Made by a program: the position numbers and the translations under genes. Under the pieces are notes generated by a model that saw nothing but the letters and a program-made list of their open reading frames with translations, was not told the origin of the DNA and did not search any database. A stretch of DNA of 64,000 nucleotides from Shimia sp039969785 (GTDB lineage: Bacteria > Pseudomonadota > Alphaproteobacteria > Rhodobacterales > Rhodobacteraceae). The stretch covers positions 124,001-188,000 of the forward strand of contig NZ_JBDVNC010000037.1 of the NCBI RefSeq assembly GCF_039969785.1, given 5' to 3'. Positions 27,501-36,057 of the stretch are shown here, piece by piece (the first letter of the stretch is position 1; every line of letters starts with the position of its first letter).

Positions 27501-28357
27501 TGGCGAACTTCACGACATCCGATGGCCTGTCTCTATGGTTTGACGACACCGGCATAACGCAAGGCGACGACAGACCCGTTGTGCTCTGTCTCGCCGGGTT
27601 AACCCGCAACAGTTCGGACTTTGACTATGCTTTGCCATATCTGACAGGGGCCCGCGTGATCCGCATGGATTATCGTGGGCGTGGCCAGTCTGACTGGGCC
27701 GAGGATTTCACGACCTACTCTATCCCGCGCGAAGCACAGGACGCTCTGGAACTGCTCGATTTTCTCGAACTTGACCGCGCCGCCATTCTGGGCACGTCAC
27801 GTGGCGGTCTGATCGCGCTGACGCTGGCGGCCTTCGCGCGCGACCGCCTCAGCGGAGTGTGCTTCAACGATGTTGGCCCGGTCATCGAACTTGGCGGGCT
27901 TGAGGGCATCATGCTCTTTCTGGGCCGCAACCCGGTCTGGACAACTCATGATCAGGCCGAAGCCGCTTTTGGCACCCGTGTGCCCGGTTTTGACAACGTG
28001 CCGATGTCACGCTGGCGCGAAGAGGTCGAAAAACACTATATCGAAACGGATACCGGGCTACAGATCAACTATGATCCCAAATTACGGGATGCTGTGGCCG
28101 CGTCCTTTTCGCCAGAGGCCACGCCACCGGACCTTTGGCCATTGTTTGATGCGCTTGCAGGCGTGCCCGTTGCCGGGCTACGCGGCGAAAACTCCGACAT
28201 CCTCAGTGCCGAAACCTTTGCCGAAATGCAAAGCCGCCTGCCCATGATCGCAGCTACGGTGAAAAATCGCGGACATGTCCCCTTTCTTGACGAACCTGAA
28301 TGCGTCACCGTGCTGAACAACTGGATTGCCGCACTTGCGGAAAAGGAAACCCAATGA
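27500..28357 (+). CDS. Alpha/beta hydrolase
   Basis: This 285-residue alpha/beta hydrolase shows the oxyanion region VLCLAGLTRNSSDF, DYRGRGQSDW (about 63), nucleophile elbow GTSRGG (Ser about 101), an acid in AGLRGENSDILS (about 234) and the catalytic His in KNRGHVPFLDEPE (about 260). It may hydrolyse an ester or lactone; no specific substrate can be read from it. ATG 27500 overlaps the HAD stop (TAATG), and its own stop overlaps the next gene by ATGA, so it is in the middle of a coupled operon. Confidence 0.88.
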   Translation: MANFTTSDGLSLWFDDTGITQGDDRPVVLCLAGLTRNSSDFDYALPYLTGARVIRMDYRGRGQSDWAEDFTTYSIPREAQDALELLDFLELDRAAILGTSRGGLIALTLAAFARDRLSGVCFNDVGPVIELGGLEGIMLFLGRNPVWTTHDQAEAAFGTRVPGFDNVPMSRWREEVEKHYIETDTGLQINYDPKLRDAVAASFSPEATPPDLWPLFDALAGVPVAGLRGENSDILSAETFAEMQSRLPMIAATVKNRGHVPFLDEPECVTVLNNWIAALAEKETQ

Positions 28358-29328
28358 ATATCGACATGATCCGCGCGGCCGCAGACCGGCTCAAAGGCCA
28401 CGCCCGACGCACGCCGCTTTTGTCTTCTCCGTTTCTGGACGAGATTGCCGGGCGCCGCATGCTGATCAAGCCGGAATGCCTGCAACACACCGGATCATTC
28501 AAATTTCGCGGCGGCTGGTCGGCAGTGTCGGCGATGGATGACGCCACCCGCAAACGCGGAGTGATCGCCTATTCCTCGGGCAACCATGCCCAGGGCGTTG
28601 CGTTAGCGGCCACCAAACACGGCGCGCCTTCGGTGATCATCATGCCCAACGATGCGCCCCAGTTAAAAATCGACAACACCCGCGCCCTGGGGGCCGAGGT
28701 GGTGTTTTACGACCGCCCCGGCGGCGAAAGCCGCGAAGCCATTGGCGACGCACTGCAAGCGGATCGTGGCCTGACAATGATCAAACCCTACGACAACCCC
28801 TATGTGATTGCCGGTCAGGGAACCACCGGGCTGGAAATTGCCGAACAAGCCCGCGAAATGGATGTTGAGACGGGCGACGTCCTTATCTGCTGCGGTGGCG
28901 GCGGGCTGACCTCGGGCATTGCGCTCGCGCTTGAGGCTGACGCACCCGGATTACGCGCACGCCCTGTTGAACCAGAAGGGTTTGACGATGTCGCCCGCTC
29001 GTTGATCTCGGGGGACATCGAAACCAACAACGCCCAAACCGGATCGCTCTGTGATGCGATCATAACCCCCGCCCCGGGTGAGCTGACATTTCCAATCATG
29101 TCCCGCCTGTGCGGCCCCGGTCTTGTGGTGTCCGAAGACGAAGCCCTGCACGCGGTGGCGCTGGCGTTCAAACGGCTCAAAATCGTGCTGGAACCGGGCG
29201 GCGCGGTTTCGCTGGCGGCGGCGTTGTTCCACCCAGACAAGATCGAAGGCGACGCAGTCATCGCCGTTTGCACCGGTGGCAATGTGGATTCCGACGTCTT
29301 TGCTTTGGCATTGGACAAGCATTCCTGA
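28354..29328 (+). CDS. PLP-dependent threonine/serine dehydratase family enzyme
   Basis: This 324-residue fold-type II PLP enzyme has the Schiff-base lysine in HTGSFKFRGG (about residue 50), the substrate loop SSGNHAQGVA (about 74), the phosphate-binding glycine-rich loop CCGGGGLTSG (about 176) and CTGGNVDSD near the end. Members include threonine dehydratase, serine racemase and threo-3-hydroxyaspartate ammonia-lyase. There is no C-terminal ACT domain, so it is a catabolic or biodegradative type. ATG 28354 overlaps the hydrolase stop by 4 bases. GGAAA is the only upstream ribosome-site trace. It probably deaminates a hydroxy-amino acid for carbon use. Confidence 0.9.
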   Translation: MNIDMIRAAADRLKGHARRTPLLSSPFLDEIAGRRMLIKPECLQHTGSFKFRGGWSAVSAMDDATRKRGVIAYSSGNHAQGVALAATKHGAPSVIIMPNDAPQLKIDNTRALGAEVVFYDRPGGESREAIGDALQADRGLTMIKPYDNPYVIAGQGTTGLEIAEQAREMDVETGDVLICCGGGGLTSGIALALEADAPGLRARPVEPEGFDDVARSLISGDIETNNAQTGSLCDAIITPAPGELTFPIMSRLCGPGLVVSEDEALHAVALAFKRLKIVLEPGGAVSLAAALFHPDKIEGDAVIAVCTGGNVDSDVFALALDKHS

Positions 29329-29366
29329 CAACGCATCCGCGCAAATCATATTTTGAGGCCTCGCCC

Positions 29367-30560
29367 ATGACCCGTTTTACAATCGCGTCTTTCAACGTCA
29401 AAAATCTGATTGGTCCGGACAAGGAGTATTATCAGTTTCAGACCTACACCCCCGAAGAACACGCATGGAAATCCGACTGGACCGCCAATCAGGTTTTCAC
29501 CATGGACGCCGACATTGTAGGTTTTCAGGAAATTTTTGAAGAAGACGCCCTGCGCGACGTGATTTCTGAGGCTGACGAGATTGGCATCGCCTCAAACGAG
29601 GCCGTGATCCCCTCAAAATCCAAAAGCTATCACCGCAAAGCGATTTTTCGCAAACTGGGTTATCAACCCTACGGCGACGCCGCGCTGGCCTTTGCGCCCA
29701 ACAGCAACGACACCCGCCAACCCGGACGTCGCCGCCCGGGCGTTGCAATCCTGTCGCGCTTTGGCTTTAAGGGCACGCCCGAAATCATTCAGGACCTGCC
29801 CGAACCGCTGGTCATCCCATTTCGCGAACTCACCGGCAGCGACGGCGGCGCATACAGCATCAGCCGCCTGTCGCGCCCCATGCTCAAGGCACGCGTGCCG
29901 GTTGGCGATACCGTGATCACTGTTTTCAACTGTCATCTGAAATCCAAACTGGGCGAGTTTCTGACGCCCGCCGGGGCTGATTTTGCCCCCGAAAGCGACC
30001 TGACCCAATATGACCCGGTCGCGCGCGCCATGGGATCGTTGCGCGCTGCCTTGCGCCGCATGGCCGAAGCCTGGGTTCTGCGCCGCGCCATCGTGGCCGA
30101 GCTTGAAGCCGGGTATCCGGTGATGGTTCTGGGTGACTTCAACGACGGAGAACACGCGGTCAGCTCGGAAATCATCTCGGGCGAAGTGCCGTTCCGCAAC
30201 TATGCATGGATGCTGCGCCACAACGCCAAAGACCGCAACGACCGCTACACTAAATCCGAAAATGCGCAAATTTCAGCCGCTGTAAACGCCATGCGCCTGA
30301 CATCTGCGGAAAACCTCTTCGTCCGCAAATCGCTTCGTGATATGGTATACACAAGCGCATTCGGGGGCGTTTACGAAAGTATTGATCAAATTTATTTGTC
30401 TCGACATTTTCACCCCGACAACGACAAGCGCATTGGCGAAATGGAATATTTCAGCGTCTTCAATGACCACATTACCGATGGCAGCCACGCCGAAGCGCCC
30501 TATAACAAACTGGCCAGCGACCACGGTCAGATCATGGCCCATATCAGGCTGGGAGAGTGA
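29367..30560 (+). CDS. Endonuclease/exonuclease/phosphatase-family protein
   Basis: This 397-residue protein of the EEP (DNase I-like) fold has FTIASFNVKNLIG at the N-terminus (Asn metal ligand). DIVGFQEIFEEDAL carries the key Glu (about 53). FNCHLKSKLGEF (His), VMVLGDFNDGEHAV (Asp/Asn, about 258) and KLASDHGQIMAHI (His, about 391) complete the active site. It lacks a signal peptide, so it acts in the cytosol; it could be a nuclease or a phosphodiesterase. ATG 29367 is chosen because the frame upstream overlaps the dehydratase coding sequence. It is 38 bases after that gene, and the next one starts 2 bases beyond its stop. Confidence 0.9.
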   Translation: MTRFTIASFNVKNLIGPDKEYYQFQTYTPEEHAWKSDWTANQVFTMDADIVGFQEIFEEDALRDVISEADEIGIASNEAVIPSKSKSYHRKAIFRKLGYQPYGDAALAFAPNSNDTRQPGRRRPGVAILSRFGFKGTPEIIQDLPEPLVIPFRELTGSDGGAYSISRLSRPMLKARVPVGDTVITVFNCHLKSKLGEFLTPAGADFAPESDLTQYDPVARAMGSLRAALRRMAEAWVLRRAIVAELEAGYPVMVLGDFNDGEHAVSSEIISGEVPFRNYAWMLRHNAKDRNDRYTKSENAQISAAVNAMRLTSAENLFVRKSLRDMVYTSAFGGVYESIDQIYLSRHFHPDNDKRIGEMEYFSVFNDHITDGSHAEAPYNKLASDHGQIMAHIRLGE

Positions 30561-30562
30561 GC

Positions 30563-31351
30563 ATGCATGCCGCCGACCTAAACGGCCTTAGACTGCACTA
30601 CCGCGAAGATGGCGATCCTGCGGGCGCGCCGGTTGTGTTTATCAATTCACTTGGCACCGATCTGCGGCTGTGGGATCCGATCCTTGCGCACCTGCCCGAC
30701 GGGCTGCGCCTGATCCGCTATGACAAACGCGGTCATGGGCTCTCGGACGTGCCATCCGGGCCATACAGCATGGGCGCGCTGATCCACGACGCCGAACAGC
30801 TGCTTGATCTGTTGAATGTACGCGATGCCATGATTGTGGGTCTGTCCATCGGCGGCATCATCGCCCAAGGGCTGGCCGTCAAACGGATGGACCTGACACG
30901 CGCGCTGGTGCTGTCCAACACGGCCGCCAAGGTTGGCACTGCCAAAATATGGGATGAACGGATTGAGGCTGCGCGAAACGCCGACATTGCCGCGCTCAGC
31001 GAGGCAACCATGCAGCGCTGGTTCAGCAAAGACTTTCAGGCCAACCCGGATATCGCCCTGTGGCGCAACATGTTCGAACGCACTCCCACCACAGGATGGA
31101 TCGGATGCGCTGAAGCTATCAAAGGCACCGACTTTTACACCCCGACATCCGGGCTGCGCCTGCCCACCTTGGGCATCGCCGGGTCCGAAGACGGCGCAAC
31201 GCCGCCCGATCTGGTGCGTGAAACCATTGATCTGATCCCCGGATCGCGCTTTGAGCTGATCCGGCGCGCGGGCCATTTGCCATGTGTAGAGCGCCCCGAA
31301 ACCTATGCAGCGCTGCTAACCGGTTTCCTCAGGGAGACAGGCCATGTCTGA
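30563..31351 (+). CDS. Alpha/beta hydrolase, 3-oxoadipate enol-lactonase-like
   Basis: This 262-residue alpha/beta hydrolase resembles PcaD, which opens the enol-lactone ring in the beta-ketoadipate pathway. It has FINSLGTDLRLWDPI, RYDKRGHGLSDVP (about 52), nucleophile elbow GLSIGGIIAQGLA (Ser about 94), an acid in GSEDGATPPDLV (about 212) and the catalytic His in RRAGHLPCVERPE (about 240). No other pca gene lies in the window, so the substrate may differ. ATG 30563 has GGGAGAG 5 bases upstream; a GTG at 30557 is possible. It overlaps the next gene by 8 bases. Confidence 0.82.
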   Translation: MHAADLNGLRLHYREDGDPAGAPVVFINSLGTDLRLWDPILAHLPDGLRLIRYDKRGHGLSDVPSGPYSMGALIHDAEQLLDLLNVRDAMIVGLSIGGIIAQGLAVKRMDLTRALVLSNTAAKVGTAKIWDERIEAARNADIAALSEATMQRWFSKDFQANPDIALWRNMFERTPTTGWIGCAEAIKGTDFYTPTSGLRLPTLGIAGSEDGATPPDLVRETIDLIPGSRFELIRRAGHLPCVERPETYAALLTGFLRETGHV

Positions 31352-32054
31352 CATCCTGCTGGTGCATGGGTCTTGTCACGGTGCGTGGTGCTGGCGCGAT
31401 CTGGAACCCGCCCTTCAGGCATTTGGACATGACACAACCAGCATCGACATGCCCAGCCATGGGGCTGACCCCACGCCATTGGACGAGGTAACATTGGACA
31501 GCTGTGCCCGGACGGTTGTTGATGCTTTGCACGACGGTATTTTTGTTCTGGCCCACAGTTGGGGCGGATTTCCTGCCGCGCGCGCCGCTGATCTGGCCCC
31601 TGATCGTATCGCACGCCTGATCTTTCTGTGCGCCTATGCGCCATGGGATGGCTATTCGCTGGCCGACATGCGTCGCGCCGCCCCCCGTCAGCTTTTGACC
31701 CATGCGATTGTGCGATCAGACGATGGCAAAAGCTTTGCCATCGATCCAGCCCATACACGCGACGTGTTTTACCATGATTGCCCACAAGGTACGCTTGTCA
31801 CCGCATTGGCCCGCCTAAGCCCTCAAGCCATCCTGCCACAGGAAACACCCATCACACTGGGTCAGGGCTATTCAGACGTGCCGAAATCCTACATTTGCTG
31901 CACCGAAGACCGCACCATCCCGCCGGAATTTCAAACCACCATGTCTCAGGGTTTTCCACCGCAGGACGTCTATGAAATGCACACAGGGCATTCCCCGTTT
32001 TTCGCCGACCCCAAAGGGCTGGCAAGGCTGGTCGATCAGATTGTCACCGCCTGA
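31344..32054 (+). CDS. Alpha/beta hydrolase (salicylate-esterase/hydroxynitrile-lyase-like)
   Basis: This 236-residue hydrolase begins ILLVHGSCHGAWCWRDLEPALQAFGHD, the opening of the plant-type methylesterase / hydroxynitrile lyase branch. DMPSHGADPTP and the nucleophile elbow LAHSWGGFPA (Ser about 71) follow. The catalytic Asp is in CCTEDRTIPPEF (about 191) and the His in EMHTGHSPFFADP (about 218). The substrate is unknown. Its start overlaps the preceding hydrolase by 8 bases with GGGAGAC just upstream, and it ends the six-gene operon that began with the dehalogenase. A GC hairpin follows the stop. Confidence 0.87.
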   Translation: MSDILLVHGSCHGAWCWRDLEPALQAFGHDTTSIDMPSHGADPTPLDEVTLDSCARTVVDALHDGIFVLAHSWGGFPAARAADLAPDRIARLIFLCAYAPWDGYSLADMRRAAPRQLLTHAIVRSDDGKSFAIDPAHTRDVFYHDCPQGTLVTALARLSPQAILPQETPITLGQGYSDVPKSYICCTEDRTIPPEFQTTMSQGFPPQDVYEMHTGHSPFFADPKGLARLVDQIVTA

Positions 32055-32085
32055 CAGGACCACCTAAAAACAACCGCCATACGAC

Positions 32086-32108
32086 CGGGGGGCATGCCAC
32101 CTCCCCCG
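32086..32108. terminator. GC hairpin between convergent genes
   Basis: A 6-bp stem (CGGGGG / CCCCCG) with an 11-base loop lies between the stop of the esterase and the stop of the DUF302 gene. It lacks a U-tract, so it is only a possible bidirectional end. Confidence 0.35.
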
Positions 32109-32111
32109 AAA

Positions 32112-32570
32112 TCACATTCCCCCACCCGTTGCGACGCTCGAAAACCGGGCCAGTGCCGCCTTCATCTGTAGAACCGCAGCGTTGTTTGCCGACAAACCAT
32201 GAGACGCAGCAATTGCGGTCGGCTCGTCATATGTGGCCCAGGTCTGCCCGTTCTCGTCCTCGAAAAACAAAATGCGCAACGGCAGGTACAGCGCCATGGT
32301 CTGCCCCTCCTGCAGCGCCGCCGACCCGATTTTGGGACTGCCGAAAATCACCACAGTCGTGGGCCGCAACTCTTCCCCGACCGAGGCCGCGCCCCTCTGG
32401 AAATCCACCGTGGTAAACACCCGCGCACCAGCGGCCTCAACCGCTGTATTCAGTCGTTCGACCGAGCGCGCCACGTTTGCGTCACTCGCGACATTGACCC
32501 GATCTGCCATGGCCGCACTCACCGCCCCTCCAAACATCAATACGGTTGCGGTTGCTGTAATCTTTCCCAT
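32112..32570 (-). CDS. DUF302-domain periplasmic protein
   Basis: This 152-residue protein has a signal peptide (MGKITATATVLMFGGAVSAAMA, cleavage at about 22) and a DUF302 domain. SVERLNTAVEAAGARVFTTVDF and VVIFGSPKIGSAALQEGQTMALYLPLRILFFED are its typical patterns (about 32-110). DUF302 proteins bind small ligands or metals in the envelope, but their function is not settled. ATG 32570 has AAGGAGGG 5 bases upstream. It lies next to, and diverges from, a CadC-like regulator across about 106 bases, which may share control. Confidence 0.88.
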   Translation of the reverse strand: MGKITATATVLMFGGAVSAAMADRVNVASDANVARSVERLNTAVEAAGARVFTTVDFQRGAASVGEELRPTTVVIFGSPKIGSAALQEGQTMALYLPLRILFFEDENGQTWATYDEPTAIAASHGLSANNAAVLQMKAALARFSSVATGGGM

Positions 32571-32676
32571 TTTGCCCTCCTTCTTCACATTGGACACTCG
32601 ATTCATCGGCCAATCTGGCCAATAGTGCTTGGGCAGAGTCAGAGCATTGTTAGAGGATTTCGGGAGGAATGGCGCA

Positions 32677-34179
32677 ATGAGCGAAAAATCACCCGCCCTC
32701 TGGCGCTTTCAGGGTTTTGAACTGAACACCGCCACGGCCGAGCTCACACGAAACGGCGCGCCAGTGGCCATTGAACCTCAAAGCCTGCGCCTTCTGGATC
32801 ATCTGATCCGGCATCGTGACCGCATCGTCACGCGCGATAATCTTGTGGCGGAAATCTGGCAGGGCCGCGCCGTCAGCGACTGGGCAATATCCGGCGCGAT
32901 CAAGGCGCTGCGCCGCGCGCTTGATGATCAGCAGCGCGACAAACGCATCATCAAAACCGCGCATTCGCAGGGGTATCGCTTTGTTGCCCATGTCGCGACA
33001 TCCCCGCTGCCCGCTTCTACGACGCCACGCCCCACACTCTTGGTTCGCCCAGTGCGCGCCGGACCGGGCGACGACGACATTGCCTATCTTGCCGAAGGCC
33101 TGACCGAAGACCTGATCACCGCGCTCACCCGGTCGGGGTCACGGCGGGTCCTGTCCTTGTACACCGCCCGCGCCTATGGCGATCTGGCCCCCCCTGCAAA
33201 CGCCGGGGTCACGACCATCATAGACGCCAGCATGCGCCAGATCGGTGAAACCCTGCGCATCAATATTGCCATTCTTGATGGCACCGGCACCGAACAAACC
33301 TGGGCCGAGGGTTTTGATTTGACGCGCAAAACGCTTTTGGCGGGCCATGATCTGATCGCCAAACGCCTGCATGACGTGTTGACCCCCGGGCACCCGGCCA
33401 GCCCCGCGCTCCGGCACGTCACCGCGCATTCTGATGCCTATGACCACTATCTCAAAGGCCGCTATGCTTATTACCGCTACGGCCCTGACGCCTTTGTCGA
33501 AGCGCTCGATCATTTTGAGAAAACCGTTCAGCTTGACCCTGAATGCGCCGATGCCTACGCGCAAATGGCCTATTGCCGGACCTCACTGCATGTCTTTGGC
33601 CTGCCCGGTTCTGACCCCACGCTTGACGCCGCCGAAGCCCTTGCCCGCAAAGCCATCGTGCTGGATGACACATCCGCGCTTGGTTATACACGCCTTGGCT
33701 GGGTGCTAGGCTATCGCGGTCAGCCAGACGTCACCGTTGCTGCTTTTGACGCCGCCCGCACCCGCGCGCCCGACAGCGCCGAGGTTTTGCTGGCCTATGG
33801 CGAAACCCTCAACCGGCTGGCACGCCCGCAACAGGCCGAACCCATGCTTGATGCGGTTTTCTCAAAAGACAGCTATTTCCCGCCAAGCTGGGAATTTCCC
33901 CAAGGCCACACGCAGGTGCTCTTGCACCATCACGACCGCGCCATTGCGCATTTCACGTCAGTTCTGGCGCGTGTTAAACGCTTTCTGCCCGCGCATGTGC
34001 AACTGGCTCGCGCGCAGTGGGAAACCGGCGACAGATCTGCCGCACAGGCCAGCGTAGACGCTATCAAAACGATCTCACCCAAATACAGCCTTGCCCACGC
34101 GGCGCGCATGTTCCCTTATCCGGTTGAGACAGAACGCAAACGCCTGATTGATGCGCTCGCCGCAGCGGGGCTGGGCTGA
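32677..34179 (+). CDS. CadC-like winged-helix regulator with TPR repeats
   Basis: This 500-residue regulator has an N-terminal OmpR/PhoB-type winged helix (IEPQSLRLLDHLIRHRDRIV to SQGYRFVAHV, about 27-108) with no receiver domain. A middle FlgO/adenylate-cyclase-associated domain (LLVRPVRAGPGDDDIAYLAEGLTEDLITAL, about 120-230) is followed by TPR-like repeats (ALDHFEKTVQLDPECADAYAQMAYC and others, about 250-480). No membrane helix is obvious, unlike true CadC. ATG 32677 follows GGGAGGA by 9 bases. A second protein of the same build is coded at 42191. Its targets are unknown, possibly the divergent DUF302 gene. Confidence 0.85.
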   Translation: MSEKSPALWRFQGFELNTATAELTRNGAPVAIEPQSLRLLDHLIRHRDRIVTRDNLVAEIWQGRAVSDWAISGAIKALRRALDDQQRDKRIIKTAHSQGYRFVAHVATSPLPASTTPRPTLLVRPVRAGPGDDDIAYLAEGLTEDLITALTRSGSRRVLSLYTARAYGDLAPPANAGVTTIIDASMRQIGETLRINIAILDGTGTEQTWAEGFDLTRKTLLAGHDLIAKRLHDVLTPGHPASPALRHVTAHSDAYDHYLKGRYAYYRYGPDAFVEALDHFEKTVQLDPECADAYAQMAYCRTSLHVFGLPGSDPTLDAAEALARKAIVLDDTSALGYTRLGWVLGYRGQPDVTVAAFDAARTRAPDSAEVLLAYGETLNRLARPQQAEPMLDAVFSKDSYFPPSWEFPQGHTQVLLHHHDRAIAHFTSVLARVKRFLPAHVQLARAQWETGDRSAAQASVDAIKTISPKYSLAHAARMFPYPVETERKRLIDALAAAGLG

Positions 34180-34183
34180 CCGA

Positions 34184-34636
34184 TCACTCGTCTTCGGGCA
34201 GCCCCGGCAATTTCGGGTCGCGAAACCGGTGCAGCCGCCGCGCGGCATCGGTGGCAAATTTCTGGATCAGCTTTTTGCGCCGCGCCGCTGCCAGCTTGGT
34301 TTCTGGCCCCATGCGGATGATCTCTGCGTCATACGCATCCGCCATAATCAGACCGGTGCCCTCAGGCAGCAAATCAGTGGGAAATTCGATGTCGACAGCC
34401 CAGAAATAGCGGTCGCACCACTCCAGATACCCCTGCCATTTTTTGTCTGTCTGGAAATCCGCGCGGCTAGATTTGCACTCTATCACCCACAATTCACCCT
34501 TGGGCCCCAATGTCATCACATCAACACGCAGCCCCCGAATCGGCACAAACTCTTCAATTGAAACAAAACCGTGACTGCGCAAATGACGGCTGACACCGCG
34601 CGCCAAAAGCTGTCCGGGTTGCAATTCGTGATCCAT
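34184..34636 (-). CDS. MmcB-like DNA repair protein (PD-(D/E)XK fold)
   Basis: This 150-residue protein carries VPIRGLRVDVMTLGPKGELWVIECKSSRADFQTDKKW, a D...ExK active-site pattern (Asp about 41, ECK about 57) of restriction-endonuclease-like nucleases. Length and alphaproteobacterial context match the MmcB family, which in Caulobacter is SOS-induced and aids DNA damage tolerance. ATG 34636 (MDHELQPG) is preferred; the frame opens 12 codons earlier. The neighbours (CadC-like regulator converging 4 bases away, a cold-shock gene upstream) say little. I see no clear LexA box upstream. Confidence 0.8.
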   Translation of the reverse strand: MDHELQPGQLLARGVSRHLRSHGFVSIEEFVPIRGLRVDVMTLGPKGELWVIECKSSRADFQTDKKWQGYLEWCDRYFWAVDIEFPTDLLPEGTGLIMADAYDAEIIRMGPETKLAAARRKKLIQKFATDAARRLHRFRDPKLPGLPEDE

Positions 34637-35194
34637 AACCAGAAACGTGAACAATTCGTGAACAAAAATCAAGCCCCAACGCAGTCACTTGCCCAACTGC
34701 GCGCAGTTTCAGAGGTCAGAAGGGCCACAATCCACGACAACGCGCGGTGATTCTCCACTGCCCCCTTGCTCAAGCCGTCTCGCCCCCATAGATAGAAAGA
34801 CGGCGGGTTCTGCCCTTCTCGTGATACGGTTGCATTCCGGTGGCCTTAAGCAATTCCGAGGGAGCTGGCTCTGTTCTGGTCCTGGCCTGATTACCTGGCG
34901 CCCACCTGTATATACAGGTCCTCGGGAATGAGATAACCCCACGGCTGCGTTTGCGGGCCCGCCACTTTTTCCCGTTCATTTTTATCCGTGCGCGAAAATA
35001 TATGTACGAAACTCACTCCGCGCGGACATCTTTTTATTGACGAACTGCTGCGAACACGTCATATGCACACGCGCTACGTTATTTCTATCGATACCATCTC
35101 TCCTTTGACCGGCGACTTGCACTCGATCTTGCACTGGCGACGCCTGTCTACGGCAAATCGTAGGCAGTATTTAACTAAATTTAGGAGACACGGC
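34637..35194. other. Long intergenic leader region upstream of cspA, with inverted repeats
   Basis: These 558 bases hold no convincing protein gene. A 16-bp perfect palindrome (ACCTGTATATACAGGT, 34904-34919) sits inside a larger inverted repeat (ATTCCGAGG at 34852-34860 and CCTCGGGAAT at 34919-34928). The right part (about 34970-35194) has AT-rich segments suited to a promoter and the long 5' leader typical of cold-shock mRNAs. The structured left part could be a small RNA gene on either strand or an operator. I could not match it to a known RNA family. Confidence 0.45.
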
Positions 35195-35401
35195 ATGGCT
35201 ACTGGCACCGTAAAATGGTTCAACTCGACTAAAGGTTTTGGCTTTATTGCACCGGAAACTGGCGGCAAAGACATCTTTGTTCACATTTCTGCTGTTGAGC
35301 GTTCCGGCCTGACTGGCCTGGCAGACGACCAGAAGGTTACTTTCGACGTTGAAGCAGGCCGCGACGGCCGCGAAAGCGCGACAAACCTCGCTCTGGCATA
35401 A
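35195..35401 (+). CDS. Cold-shock domain protein (CspA family)
   Basis: This 68-residue single OB-fold protein binds single-stranded RNA/DNA and melts mRNA structure in the cold. RNP1 is GTVKWFNSTKGFGFI (about 4-18), RNP2 is DIFVHIS (about 28-34), and the length is standard. ATG 35195 has TAGGAGA close upstream; the frame stays open to 34988 but this is leader sequence. A strong terminator follows, so it is monocistronic. Codon use is restricted to favoured codons, as expected for an abundant protein. Confidence 0.96.
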   Translation: MATGTVKWFNSTKGFGFIAPETGGKDIFVHISAVERSGLTGLADDQKVTFDVEAGRDGRESATNLALA

Positions 35402-35426
35402 ACCAGAACCAAGTTTGAAGAATTTG

Positions 35427-35456
35427 AAAGGGTGCGCTCAGGCGCACCCTTTTTTT
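35427..35456 (+). terminator. Rho-independent terminator of cspA
   Basis: A perfect GC stem (AGGGTGCGC / GCGCACCCT) with a TCAG loop is followed by a run of seven T. It begins 27 bases after the cspA stop. Confidence 0.95.
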
Positions 35457-35543
35457 GTGCGATAACTGCACGAACTCAGGCTCAATCACGATCCTTCCCC
35501 CTCTCCGATCGATACGCCGCGACCAATCTGTCAATATTATCGC

Positions 35544-35592
35544 TTGACATGATACCGTTTGGTATTGTTAATAAGTGAAACCAAATGGTATC
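35544..35592 (+). promoter_or_regulatory. Promoter and paired operator for the SRPBCC-ArsR operon
   Basis: A TTGACA -35 box at 35544-35549 is followed by a 14-bp palindrome (ATACCGTTTGGTAT, 35552-35565) inside the spacer. Around position 35567 a TTAATA-like -10 is seen. A second, inverted copy of the site (ACCAAATGGTATC, 35580-35592) lies at the expected transcription start. The two arms match with one mismatch. The layout suggests repression by the ArsR-type protein encoded two genes downstream. Confidence 0.65.
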
Positions 35593-35616
35593 TCTTTATT
35601 GCAAAGTGAGCTTTTC

Positions 35617-36057
35617 ATGTCTGACGCGACCACCCTTTCAGATTACTGCGCGACCATCAGCGTCGCGAAACCAGTTCCCGAGGTCCGCGAGGCCATAATG
35701 AACGACATGCATATCTGGTGGAGTTCCAAAGTTGACCGCGATGCCGATGGGGCCACAATCCACTTTGGCCCATCCCATGTACGGTTTGTCTTTGAGGGGC
35801 CCGATGGGCTGGACTGGCTTTGCGTTGATGCAAACATGATCATCGAAGACGTCGCCGATACGGCTGAATGGCAAGGCACGCGCCTTCGCTGGCACCTTGA
35901 GGCCAAGGGCGAAACAACAAATGTCACGCTGACCCATGTTGGATTGAATGCCGATCTGGAATGTCTGGATGTCTGTACCCGCGGTTGGCAGCATTTCTTT
36001 GAACACAGCTTGCGCAACCACCTCTCCGACGCGCCCGCTGCCCCCGAAACCCGCTAA
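35617..36057 (+). CDS. SRPBCC-family protein
   Basis: This 146-residue protein has the START/Bet v1-like fold. ATISVAKPVPEVREAIMNDMHIWWSS at the start, a beta-rich middle (VRFVFEGPDGLDWLCVDANM) and a C-terminal helix GWQHFFEHSLRNHL match the AHSA1/polyketide-cyclase group that binds hydrophobic ligands. ATG 35617 is chosen because the promoter and second operator lie at 35544-35592, just around the GTG at 35575 that would otherwise extend it. It is the first gene of an operon with an ArsR regulator and another SRPBCC protein. The function is unknown. Confidence 0.82.
   Translation: MSDATTLSDYCATISVAKPVPEVREAIMNDMHIWWSSKVDRDADGATIHFGPSHVRFVFEGPDGLDWLCVDANMIIEDVADTAEWQGTRLRWHLEAKGETTNVTLTHVGLNADLECLDVCTRGWQHFFEHSLRNHLSDAPAAPETR

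Noticed and set aside
34689..34931. Frames of about 80 residues on both strands upstream of cspA.
   Set aside because: They have stop-free length but no recognisable protein pattern, and overlap the inverted repeats. I treat them as chance frames in a non-coding region.
34741..34960. A 6S, tmRNA or SRP RNA gene in the structured region.
   Set aside because: No signature of these RNAs, such as the SRP GGTCAGGTCCGGAAGGAAG loop or a tmRNA TTCGA arm, was found. Only a generic inverted-repeat region is reported.
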